In this document: in pieces, positions 1-11,225 of the stretch
Numbering within the stretch: the first letter of the stretch is position 1
Layout of the letters: the number at the start of each line of letters is the position of its first letter
From: Microvelia longipes
Lineage: Eukaryota > Arthropoda > Insecta > Hemiptera > Veliidae
Length of the DNA: 64,000 nt
NCBI GenBank assembly: GCA_018340805.1
Contig: JACMZG010001908.1
Span: 51,148,035-51,212,034, forward strand
Direction of reading: 5' to 3'
Translations under genes and position numbers: made by a program
The notes under the pieces: generated by a model
Database searches by the model: none
What the model was told of the DNA's origin: nothing
Seen by the model: the letters and a program-made list of their open reading frames with translations, nothing else

Positions 1-1107
1 TAGTATATCAATTAGTTTTTGATGCATGGATTGAGGGAAATCTCTGGGTTGTAATTGGTTCCTGCCAATTTTTTATGGGGTAACGCACTGTTACCAACTA
101 TGTCAAAGTTAACTGCTCTAGTTGAGGTGACGTCATAGAAATATAAACATTACGAGGCGTTACCTTATACTGATGAAATCAAGCATCGATAATGATTAAA
201 CAATCTAGGAATTAATGTCAATTTTTTTTTAAAGAAATGTTTGTTTTTAACTTTAAAAATAACACTGGATGGAAAGAATGACCATCCAGTGTTACTGAGT
301 TCAGATTTAGGTATTTTTGTAGTGTGTAGAAAAAATGTTGGCAATCCTGCCATTTTACGACTCAAACATGGCACCGAAAACTACTAAATATACTATAATT
401 TTAAATTATAGTGAATATATAACATAAAGTGGTGAAACAGTGTTGCAATTGTTTGGAATGAAATGAAATAATATTCAAAACTGAATATTAACAAAAACCT
501 GTGCTTTCCAGGTTTTTAAAAAATGTAATGTTTTTTATTAATGGTTTCTTGTATAATAACTAATGTTGTACATAAACTAGGTGCACCAGGTAAAGCGTTA
601 ACCCATTACTTTGAAAAAAAAGAATAAATAAAAAATGAGGGTTATTTTTAGAAAGAAACCAAAGTTTTGCCTTAGGTTTTAGAATCATGCCATGACTGTA
701 TGGTCCTAGTAGACCAATGCCAAAAAAACTGTTTTAGAAACAACTCTTATCACCAAGGTTAGATTCATGTTACATTTGTGGACCTTAGAAACATTCAATT
801 GATGAAATATCAAAGTGAGTCCTTGTTTGAGTTTTTTAGCTTAAATTGGTTTTAACTTATTAAAAAAATGATATGACACAGCAATAACTAGGTTTTGAAT
901 ACTTAACTTATAAGTTTTTGAGCTTTGAACAATCAAATTTAATCTGCTACTCTAAATTTAAAGAAGTCATTTAATTAGTGATAAATGTTATATAGTTCTA
1001 TTGTCATTAAATACAGTCAATATTTTTTTTTAAATATAAACTACTTGTGTTATATTATTTAAAAATGTATAACTGTTAGATTTATTTGTATTATTTCAAA
1101 ATATTAG
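1..1107. other. AT-rich intergenic DNA, no gene seen
   Basis: No coding exon, RNA gene or recognisable element was seen here. The short open frames lack protein-like composition. Homopolymer A/T tracts are frequent. Confidence 0.5.
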
Positions 1108-1162
1108 CCTGTTAAGTTTGTTGACATGATTTAAACATGTAAACTTGTCAATTTGTTTTACA

Positions 1163-1639
1163 CTTAAAATAATACTATGCATAGAAGGAGCAGTGAGCTT
1201 CACTGGTGGTCTTAAGTAACGCTGCCACCGTAACAATATAACATTTTTTTATAACAAAATTGGCAATACTTCCAGTCATTGGATTAAAATGTTCTATTAT
1301 TAATTAATGCTCGATTATTCATAAAATACTAATAGAAATATTGGTGCATTAAAATTATATTTTCATGTTTTTAATTAAAAATATGTTAAAAGTATTCCTT
1401 GTCAACTAAATGTATTTTCTCGTATTCTGCTACCCTTTTGCTATCCAAGACCGATTTTATTAAATACTTAGCTGTTTTTTTAAGTTATTATATCTGTTTT
1501 TTAAAACAAATTTATAAAATAATGTTTTGTTAGGGTGGTACCCCTGTTTAAGACCACCAGTAAAATGGCTTTTGTGTTAACGGTGGAATTCCATTGTGCT
1601 CACAGTCCTATGCTCTTTCTATATAAGTATTATTCTAAG
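1163..1639 (+). mobile_element. MITE family B, copy B1 (hAT-like, non-autonomous)
   Basis: Inverted termini are CTTAaAATAATACTATgcAT at the left and the complement of CTTAGAATAATACTtATAT at the right, each followed inward by a GAAGGAGCA-like block. There is no coding capacity. Copies B2 and B3 share the termini and inner blocks, and B2 shows a perfect 8-bp target duplication, typical of the hAT superfamily. The flanks of B1 match only about 5 of 8 bases, so this copy is old or its target duplication has decayed. Confidence 0.75.
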
Positions 1640-1794
1640 GCTTAATATAATTTTAAAAATGTAAACTTTTTAATTTTGTTTACCTTATTTAAAAAAATTA
1701 GCCTGTCAATTTTATTTACATTAGTTAAAAAATGTAAACTTTTAAGTTTATTTACCTTATTTAAAAAGTTAATAAGCCTGTCAATTTTATTCAC

Positions 1795-2726
1795 ACTATA
1801 ATACGACACAGGCTAAAATCAATTGACAGAGCGCCAAAAAATCTGTGAGGGAAAGAATTCTATTGGTTCAGACCGACCCCGCTCTTTCCCCTCTCCACCT
1901 TATGCCAACCTCGGTATAAAAAAAATACCTTTTTCGTAAATAAAATCATAAAAAGGCAACACTAGTTGTAAATATTTGTAACCTCGCGTCGCTTTTATTT
2001 CCCTCTTTGTGCATATTTATCTGTTTGAGTTCGTTTCGTTTCATTCCAATCTGTCAATTCATCCAATTATTGCAGAGTTTAATATGATTTGAGTGCCTAT
2101 ATTTGACGCCATGGACATTGATGATTCTTCAAGCATTTCTGCTATTGAGAGACTGCGCATGGTCTGTGGTTTGGCAACCAAAAGAGGCATTTTTTTCCGA
2201 AAATGCCATGTCTTTTAATAGATGCCAGTCTTGAATTTTTTAAGTCATGAATGCATATTGTGTCATATTATCTTATAATGTGGAAACTATACGCATTCAA
2301 TTAACAAACTTGACACAAAAAGCAGTTTGTTTGGAAAAAAGAACTATAGCAGACGATTTATTTTAAAATCGCTAACTTTTATCATAGAACTATTATATTC
2401 CATGCATTACGTAATTAACAACTTTAACTCCACTTAATTCATACTTCCTGAACAAAATTTAAAGCAACACTTAGTTTGGTAAATTTATAAGATACAACAA
2501 TATTCCTACTTAAAAAGTAAATAAAATAATTTTAAAAATAAAAAAATACGATATCAAATAAACAAATAATAAAATTCAAATCATAACCTGAATTTCAGTG
2601 TTGCCAGAGTAGGGATTTTTTTTGTTAATTAAAGGAAGGGATTTTTTTGTTAAAAACAGAGGGTTGAAAGCATTGAGATTTTGGCGGGGCTGTCAATTGA
2701 TTTTAGCCGGTGTGTCGTATTATAGT
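1795..2726 (+). mobile_element. MITE family A, copy A1 (932 bp)
   Basis: Terminal inverted repeats of about 35 bp: ACTATAATACGACACA then GGCTAAAATCAATTGACAG at the left, complemented at the right. There is no coding capacity. The element carries two copies of the motif GGCAACACT in opposite orientations, at 1955-1964 and 2596-2606. A second copy (A2, 7461-8945) is inverted and contains a nested element. A1 keeps the empty target site of that nested insertion at 2487-2494. Superfamily not determined. Confidence 0.85.
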
Positions 2727-2966
2727 AAAAAAATGTAAACTTTTTAAGTTTGTTTACCTTATTTAAAATGTTTAGCCTGTCAATTTTAGCCTTCAAGTTT
2801 TTTTAATTTTAATTAACACATTTATCAAATCCATAAATAAATAATTAAACCAGATAAATTACTAAGACAATATTTAGAGTGGCAATTATACATATTGCTA
2901 GAATGTATTACTATCCTAAGACTCAGCCAATCTAATTTAAAGAAAGATTAGATAGTATTCTACCAT

Positions 2967-3239
2967 CATAGAGATATTATTACTAGAGGGGTCTGAATTT
3001 TGAAACATTTAAAAAGTAGCCTGAGAACTTTCCGACTATTAATATAATCAAATAAACAGCAAAAAATACAGAAACTTATACAATGGAACGTTTAAAATAT
3101 TAAACAAATGATGTTTGAAAGCAGACAATTGATTTATTATAACCTCAAACCAATGAGGTTAAACAGAGCCTCAAAAATATGTTTCAAGCCTGTCAATGTA
3201 TTGAGATAGGCTATGCCTCTCTAGTAATATATCTCTACG
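2967..3239 (+). mobile_element. MITE family C, copy C1
   Basis: Termini CATAGAGATATTATTACTAG and the complement of a near-identical sequence ending ATATATCTCTACG. Flanks TCTACCAT and ACTACCAT agree at 7 of 8 bases, consistent with an 8-bp hAT-type target duplication. About 273 bp and non-coding. Four other copies lie in the window. Confidence 0.8.
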
Positions 3240-3485
3240 ACTACCATTGATTAGAACAAACAAGCAACAGGTACCGGGAACACGAGTGTACTTTTCTGCA
3301 TTCTCAAGTTAAGAGAGCAATATAATAGTAATGTTTAATAATATTAAGAGTGAGATACTAAAAATAAACATTTTCGATCATTATTTTATTTTTGTATAGA
3401 TAATACTAAATTTGGAAGTATGAAATGTGTTAAAATAATGTTTTCTAAGGGTATTATTTTTTGTTTTTATAACTGAAATTGTCAT

Positions 3486-4293
3486 AATCAGGTACTGGAA
3501 TTTTTACTTTTCCTCATTTATACCGTAGGTATATAGGAAAAGTATTGTGTTAGCGGAAAAATCTGAAACCGGGATGTCACAGGAAATCTGTTTCAGGTGT
3601 TTTAACATCATCTGAGTGGTTTTCATAAAGTTGTCTGTCTTTATGTGTGTGTGTCTATTATCATCTTGGCTCCTTGTGTATTTATTCTAGAGAGTTGAAA
3701 CTTAATACAAAAATCTGTCTACCGCTTTAGTTGTGCTATTCGGTAAATAATTTTATTATGACGTCATTAACCCACAATAATGACTTATCAAAATTTGAAA
3801 AAGTCATAAATGCAGATTTAGATTTCACACGCATGTAGCCATGTGTAAAACTAACTAACGTATGTGCCAAGTTTAATCTCATTATCAGCATTAGTTCAAT
3901 TTTTATCAAATGACTTGAGTACGTTTATTTTAAAATTGTAAAAAAAGGAGAAATAATCTAATTGAGTTGAAAGTTGGTACAAATGTATACCTTTATGTAA
4001 TAAATAAGTACACAAAGTTTAGTTTGATTATGACAAGTTTTTCTATGGTTTTTGTTGGATCATAAAAGATTAGCAGCATTGAGTGTGGTCAATGCCGTAT
4101 GGGTGACAGCTGAGAATGAAACGGATATATTTCCTATCTAAGGACGAGCAAGGCGAGTCCGAATACCTGTTTCAGTATAAATTTAACGACTTGTATGTTC
4201 TAAGGACGGGCGAAGTGAGTCCGAATTAAGGAGGATGGGCATAGCGAAAACAGATCTTATGAGGAAAAGTTCCTAGGTACACCGTACCTGATT
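3486..4293 (+). mobile_element. Inverted-repeat element family D, copy D1
   Basis: Imperfect inverted termini: AATCAGGTACTGG then ACTTTTCCTCAT at the left; the right end reads inward as AATCAGGTACGGTG then ACTTTTCCTCAT. Internally it has AAACCGGGATGT, AGAGAGTTGAAACTT and two GGACGAGC-like/GAGTCCGAA blocks near 4141-4225. The same order of blocks is seen at 23846-24535 and 53555-53985, and in reverse at 34700-34905. Non-coding; superfamily unknown. Confidence 0.65.
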
Positions 4294-4640
4294 TTTTGAT
4301 ATTCTTTTTGCAAAGAAATGTTAATACATGTTGGAATTATATATTAAATATGTTTTAGTAGAAATGCTGTTAAACAATTGGTGTTTTATTTTTAAAAATG
4401 TATTTCATGATTTCAAGACTATCATGACATGGAAACTACCCTTAATCACAAAAAAATTAGGATCTCTCTAAAGCGAGAACAAGATATGGTTCAGAACTCT
4501 AAAAATATAAATACAACCTTTGAAAAAAAATGATACAAATATAATATTATTACTTAAGATAATAGTTTATAGGTTAATGACCACTACGACATAACTTCAC
4601 TTTCATGGTGTTAGTAGTAGTAGTGAGAGTGGACAGTAGT
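4294..4640. other. AT-rich spacer, nothing recognised
   Basis: I see neither coding potential nor repeat copies here. Confidence 0.4.
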
Positions 4641-4706
4641 CAAGCCTGGTGAGTAGACCACACCTTTGGGTCCTTTTCACCAACCCCGAAATCAACCACT
4701 TATCAC

Positions 4707-5020
4707 TTACACCTCCACTACTTTCTCCTCGTCAAACCTCCTGCCACGATGGATGAAAGTAAGAATGTCCTGCCATCTTAGAGACTCCATTTCCTCTTCA
4801 AGTAGCGTTCCAGTTCCAAATATTTGAAACCTGAGCCTTCCAAACCCTTCACACTTTGCCAAATAATGATAGGCTGATTCTTCCTCATTGTCTTAACATA
4901 TTGCACATATCGAGCTCTCAGTCACCTTCATTAGAGCTAAATGCCTATTAAGCCTGCAGTGCCCAGTGATAACTCCTACCATAAGTCTGAGACTAGACTT
5001 ACTTAAGTAATAACAGACAG
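4707..5020 (-). pseudogene. LINE 3' remnant: C-terminal tail after RNase H (Jockey/R1-type clade)
   Basis: Read on the minus strand, the frame ending at the stop 4707-4709 gives the typical tail found after RNase H in many arthropod non-LTR retrotransposons. It contains ITGHCRLNRHLALMK, a Cys-x2-Cys, a run of acidic residues, a His and a Cys (knuckle-like C-C-H-C pattern), then LRWQDILTFI. One in-frame TAA follows the second Cys. Upstream domains (endonuclease, RT, RNase H core) are absent, so this is a 5'-truncated dead copy. It is not the same copy or subfamily as the fragment at 51490-52182. Confidence 0.75.
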
Positions 5021-5080
5021 ACAAGTTTGAAAACCACTTAGGACCACCTGAATCGGATAAGTTAGATGATATTCCAGTTT

Positions 5081-5740
5081 TTTGTGCAAAAACAATACTT
5101 TTCCTATCTAGGCTGTAAATGAAGAAAAGTAAAATGTAAGGATGATTTGTAATTTCGACTAATCAACTGACTGATTCATTTCCTTCCTCCAACCTCTTAA
5201 TTTTACATCTATACCAAAACTATGTCGTCTTAGTCTAAACAATTATTGTATTTTTTTTTGGATAGTAATCGTTTACTCTCTCTATATCTATAAAGCCTTC
5301 CCCGTTGATTATTATGTATTTGTTAGGGTTCTTTATTTTTCTTCTTTGAATGAATAGTGTTACAATTTAAATATAAGTTTTAGGAAAATTTAAAACATAA
5401 AACAGATTTCAACTCTTGGTTTACTTTGACTTTTTTTTGGCTTTGCTTCAGTTGGCCTAACTAAATTTCTTTTTTTGTTTCTTTTTTGTTAATTTATTTA
5501 AATCCCTTGACCTCTGGATTTAATCAAATTTTCTCTTGCACAGAAAATTTCACCTTGAGTAAGGAAAACTTTCTTCCTTCCCTTGTTACATAAATTACAA
5601 TTGGATTATGCTTTATATTCTAGGTTAGACTTCTTCTATTTGGATATAAATTGCAAGGCACTTTGACTTCTAAAGATCATTTCTGCCAAAGGGTTTACAA
5701 CCAAAATGATTGGACTATGAGAAAGAACACTTGTTGAAAT
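5081..5740. other. Intergenic spacer downstream of PSMB1, no gene seen
   Basis: AT-rich DNA with T tracts. I see no exon or element that I can support. Confidence 0.4.
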
Positions 5741-5742
5741 GA

Positions 5743-5823
5743 TTTATTACTTTATTACAAATAAGAAAAATAATTATGTTGACATTAACAATAAGATAAT
5801 ATTAAAATTTAATTAGTTTTATT
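5743..5823 (-). promoter_or_regulatory. Candidate polyadenylation signals of PSMB1
   Basis: On the minus strand AATAAA occurs at 5818-5823 (26 nt past the stop) and twice more at 5743-5756 (about 100 nt past it). Any of them could set the 3' end; cDNA would be needed to decide. Confidence 0.5.
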
Positions 5824-5848
5824 ACAAGAAGAAACAATAGTAAACATA

Positions 5849-6034
5849 TTAATCCCGTCGTAGAGGGAAAGTTTCTTCTTTAGTGCCATCCTTAGTGATG
5901 ATAGTGATGGCAACACTGTCACCTGTATGCACATCTCTCTCAGCAGCGGATGTGAAAACATCCTTGACTACACACAGAGCTTTCTCGAGGGTTAGGGGCT
6001 GAGGCACAACCCCTTCTTGATTTGTATATCCCAA
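5849..6034 (-). CDS. Prosbeta6 (PSMB1): PSMB1 coding exon 4 (terminal)
   Basis: Acceptor TTTATTTTTAG, then [49 protein letters not shown] and the TAA stop at 5849-5851. It enters in phase 0. The C-terminus matches the family, which usually ends in L-R-x-D. Confidence 0.93.
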   Translation of the reverse strand: MGYTNQEGVVPQPLTLEKALCVVKDVFTSAAERDVHTGDSVAITIITKDGTKEETFPLRRD

Positions 6035-9000
6035 CTAAAAATAAAAACAAAAATAATAAAATCCATTTATTAAGGCATAGCTACAGACAAACCTTGAGAC
6101 ATTTTGAATTCCATAGTAAAACAGAACAGAGCAGACAATAAAGAGATGAACTAACTTTAGTCAAAGGATGTAGGGCCAACCTAAAGCAATCTCTGAAGAT
6201 AAATAATAGGCTTTTGATTCTTTAAGTTTAATAAATATTTAATCCTTTAAGTTTACATTGCCTATATTCACAAAGGCCTATTTGCGATTCAAAGAGATAG
6301 TTGTAAGGTTGGTAATACCAATGACAACAAAAATGAAAGGGTTAAAAAAACATATTGTCATAACAAATGTCTAACAATCAATAAAAAATTGTGTACTAGA
6401 GTTTTCCTGTCACCCCGGAAATACACGAGTCTTACAGACTATAATCAGACTATAATCGACTATAACAGTTTGCTGAAGCTGGACCCCCTGATCATATAAT
6501 TTTAAGTACTGTACCAAGAAATAAATATTTTTGCCAATAACTTAAAATCTAAAGTATGAATAGCAATGAAACTTAGATTATTAATTCTATATGTGTTACG
6601 CTATCTGACAATATTTTGTACCTCAAAAAATAAATGGAATATTAAAAGTTATAGGCTGATTAAGATTGAAAAGTCAGAAGTCAATATTTTCAAAATAGCG
6701 ACATCCATGGATGTGGTTGAGGTATCTTTCTATTTAGAAAATATCATAATAACTTTTTCCATCAAACAAATATTTTATGATTTTTCAAAAAATTAATTAT
6801 CATTTTAATTTAATACGCACTGTAGAATTAACCCCAAAATCTTCTTATTTCTTTCTCTCATACTACTTGATTTTTGTCTCAATTTTCATTGAGGTTGGAT
6901 CGGCCTTTTTAGCTGCAATGCGTCACAAGAAATGTGTTCATACACAGACACCATTTTTTTTTATTTATTTTTGGGATCTGTAGGTGCTGAAACACTGACA
7001 TTTGTTGAAAAAAGTGGGTGTTACATTATTTGCTAACGCAATGCTTTTCAGGAGGTAGAGAAGCAAAATTTGGTGATTGTAGTTGAAAATTTGATGATAT
7101 TTTGGAGTTGGAGTGAATAGAAAGAGATCTCAACCACATCCGTGGCTAGCAAAGCTATCAATATATATGAATGGATGTTTACATTTCTTGTAAAAACTCT
7201 TCAGCTCAAATGGCTAATTCAATTTAAATGAAACTTGGCACAAAAATCAAGTCCTATGAGAGAGAGAATCGATAAGATTTTGAGTTTAATCAAGCAGGTG
7301 GTAATCAAAATAAAATATGATTTATATGAATAGATGTGCTCTTTTCTTTTATAGAATTAATTTTTTAATTAACTTTTTTCTTAATAATTTTTAACCCTAT
7401 CAATAGGGAAGCCTTGTTTTATAATTATATTTTATCATTTAAAGAAAAAAATGAAAAATTCTATAATACAACACACGGCTAAAATCAATTGACAGCCCGC
7501 CAAAATCTCAATGCTTTCAACCCTCTTTCTTTAATAAAAAAATCCCTTCTTTTATGTAACAAAAAAAAAATCCCTACTCTGGCAACACTGAAAGTCAGGT
7601 TATGTTTTGAATTTTATTATTTGTTTATTGATATCGTATTTTTTTTATTTTTAAAAATTATTTATTTACTTTTTAAGAAGGAATATTGTTGTATCTTATC
7701 TTAGAATAATACTATATATAGAAGGAGCACAGGACCGTAAACACAATGTAATTCCACTGATAACACGAAAGCCGGTTGACTGGTGCAACTAAGTAATGCT
7801 GCCAACCTGACAACAAAACATTATTTTAAATATGAGTCATAAATATCTATTAATGAAGAAAGATTGTAAAGAACAAATATAATAACTTAAAACGCCTGCT
7901 GAGTATTTAATAAAACTGGTCTTAGATGGCAAAAGGGTGGCGGAATACAAGAATCTACATTTAGATGACGAGGTCTACTTTTTATATAATTTTAATAAAT
8001 ACGTTAAACTACAATTAAAATGCATAAAATATTGTAATATACCGATATTTATATTAGTATTTTATGAATAATCAATCATTAGTTAATAATAGAACATTAT
8101 AATTCAGCAACCGGAAGTATTGCCAACTTTTTTTTAGAAAATTGTATATTGTAAGGGTGGCAACATTACTTAGTTGCACCAGTGAACCGCCTTTCGTGTT
8201 ATCAGTAGTGCTCCTTCTATATATAGTATTATTCTAAGTATCTTATAAATTTACCAACTAAGTGTTGCTTTAAATTTGTTCGGGAAGTATGAATTAAGTG
8301 GAGTTAAAGTTGTTAATTACGTAATGCAATGGATCATAATAGTTCTTTGATAAAAGTTTGACGATTTAAATAAATTGTCAGCTATAATTACTTTTTTCCA
8401 AAACAAACTGCTTTTTTGTGTCAATTTTGTATAATTGAATGCGTATTGTTTCATATTATAAAAATAATATGACACAATATGCATTCAAGACTTAAAAAAT
8501 TCAAGACTGTCATCTATTGAAAGATATGGCATTTTCAAAAAAAAAAAAATGCTATCTTTTGGTTGACAGAGCACAGACTCTGCGCTGTACTCAAATAGCA
8601 AGAAATGCTTGAAGAATACGTCAATGTACAAGCGTCAAATATAGGCACTCAGATCATAGTACAACTCTGCAATAATTAGATGAATTGAACAGATTGGAAT
8701 AAAACGAAACGAAATCAAACAGATCAATATGCACAATGAGGGAAATAAAAGTGACGCGAGGTTACAAATATTTTACAACCAGTGTTGCCTTTTTAAGATT
8801 TTATTTACGAAAAAGGTATTGTTTTTTACCGAGGTTGGCATGAGGTGTAGGGGGAAAGAGCGGGGTCGGTCTGAACCAATAGAATTCTTTCCCTCACAGA
8901 TTTTTGGCGCGCTGTCAATTGATTTTAGCCGTGTGTCGTACTATAACACTCTATTTTGTCATAATATAAAGTCATTTCAGAAATGATAATACCAAATATT

Positions 9001-11124
9001 TTAAAAATTGCATTAGATATTCCCCTTAAGGGCAGAACACTTATATTGATGCGAAATTCAATATTGCAGAAATTTCTATTTATGAAAAAAATACATTGTT
9101 TATATATTCACTTTCAATTAAAAATAGAGCAAACCTGATTATCTAAAAGAGGCTGTAACAGAGATCCAGATGAGCCCCCGGCTCTGTATTTCGATGATTC
9201 ACAATGACCAACAGGATCATAGCTATAAACTATCCCTTTGCCTTCATTGTCTAGCCCAGCTAGTATATTAGATATACGTAATATGGGAAAAATCTTTTGT
9301 AGTATAGCATAGTAGAAAGCAACTGAGCGATGGCTGGAGTCGACATGGTCTTGTTATTGTCATACTGGTACATCTGCAAATATAGTAAACATAAAATTAA
9401 CATGTTGTTAACTAAAACATAAGATTCATCCAAAAGAAATTATAAATTTTCTGAGGGAAAGGTGAAAGATGGCATAGGGAGTTTTGAAGGTTTATGTAAA
9501 TCACAAACTGCTGGGGCGAACCCAACGCCACATTTTTGTTACAGCTCTTGACAACTTTTTTTTGTAGTTCTCAAAGGAATAATTAATAATTTGTTGTTTG
9601 ATAAATAAAATATTTGTCGAGCGAAGCTTGGGTATCGCTGCTAGTTTCTAAATAATATTGTAATTTTAATTATTGAAACTAACAACTTTTAATAACATAA
9701 TAATAATTAGGTATATTGTGAATACTCTTGCAATGTGGCAGCAGGAGAGCACCAGCCCAGAACTTACTTGCAACCTGGGTTGCATCTCTGTTGCCTAGCG
9801 ACAGATACTTCTTGTGTGACATCGCTTCTTGGCACATGACCTGAACCATAGTTTTTAATAATACCCCTGCTTGGCTAGGAGCACAACAAGCCGTCAGGAG
9901 CCTTACAACTATACAACATTTTTAAAGTCAGATACCTACTACAAGTAGTACTAACATTAACATTTAACAACCTGACACAGTGATGGAAATGAAAATATCT
10001 TTTATACCATCACTTACTTTTAAGTTTGTAAAAACAAGCCCAAAGGGGATCCGTTTGGTTTTAAGGCCAAGAGGAAAAGCTCATTTTCTTATAATCCTAT
10101 AATGAACCCCCACAGTGAATTTGTAGTCAGTGCCAAAGAGTATATATTTTATTAAATTCTTTGATCTGAATTTACATTGACTAGTTTAAAACAGACTGTA
10201 TCTAGACAAAAGTGATTTAACTCTAACTAGGTATCAATGACTTGGTCTCAAAACTACAAGGCACACCGTCAATGTGAGTAGCCCAAAACCCCTTTTGAAC
10301 CTTGAAATTCTTTGCTCAAAAAAGCTATTATAACACAAAATGATTCTGAAAACAGAATTAAAAAAGACTAAAAATTTAAGAGGGGATCTTAAGTATCTTT
10401 GTACCCTTTTATATATAAAATTAAAATATTTTTGTTTTTTCAATGCTTGTAGACAATTTTATTAAGCCATGACAACCTGCAAGGCATGACAAACCTGCAT
10501 TCTAATTTGAAGCATTGTAGTGAGTGTTTGAGCATCACACCAACAACCGGAGCATCCAAGAGTAGTTCCATCACTAAGCTTAAACAATTTACTTTGTTCT
10601 CTAGTATAGATAGAATAACCGTTAGTGAGACGAGTGTCAGATGCTATCACCACGAAGTCATCACCAGCCACAGCTATCACACTTCTGTAATAAAAATAAT
10701 AATAGTGTTACTTTTTTGCTTAGCTTAATTCTATTTTAATCGATTGCTGTGGATATTAGCATATAGACAGGACCTAAATAATAAAATTCATGATGTATTA
10801 TACAGGTTTTAAAAGAGGAGACTTTTTATCTCCCCTTAATAGTACTTTAAATTATAAAAGAAATATAATTTTTTAATTTAAATGCATGTTTACAGTTTCA
10901 GCCCCTTGGGACCATCAGCAGGTAGACAGTGAAACACAGTGTTTTACAGGCTGGCAACACCAAAAATTAAAAAGCAGAATTTTAAAGTAAAGTGATGCAA
11001 AAATTGAAACAGTTGCGGATGGGGGGCGGGGGACACAGTGTTCTAACTTGTCTGTTCTGGACGGGTCTGTTATTTCAGTTTACCGTTTCTCCACTGCAGC
11101 ACGTCAGTTCACCTTTGCCAAATA

Positions 11125-11159
<35 letters not shown>

Positions 11160-11187
11160 CTATATTATATTATATTATATATATATA

Positions 11188-11225
<38 letters not shown>

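Larger units (their letters stand above)
1108..2795. repeat. Minisatellite with ~73-bp unit, interrupted by two transposons
   Basis: Units containing TGTAAACTTTTTAAGTT, then TTTACCTTATTTAAAA and GCCTGTCAATTTTA occur at about 1659-1731 and 1732-1794, and again at 2733-2790 after element A1. A more diverged unit sits at 1108-1162, just before element B1. The array is therefore one tandem repeat split by two independent insertions. Confidence 0.7.

Noticed and set aside
8729..8986. 85-residue frame
   Set aside because: It lies in the terminal part of MITE A2; A1 has no matching intact frame.
10486..10728. Plus-strand frame of 80 residues
   Set aside because: It is the antisense shadow of PSMB1 exon 2.
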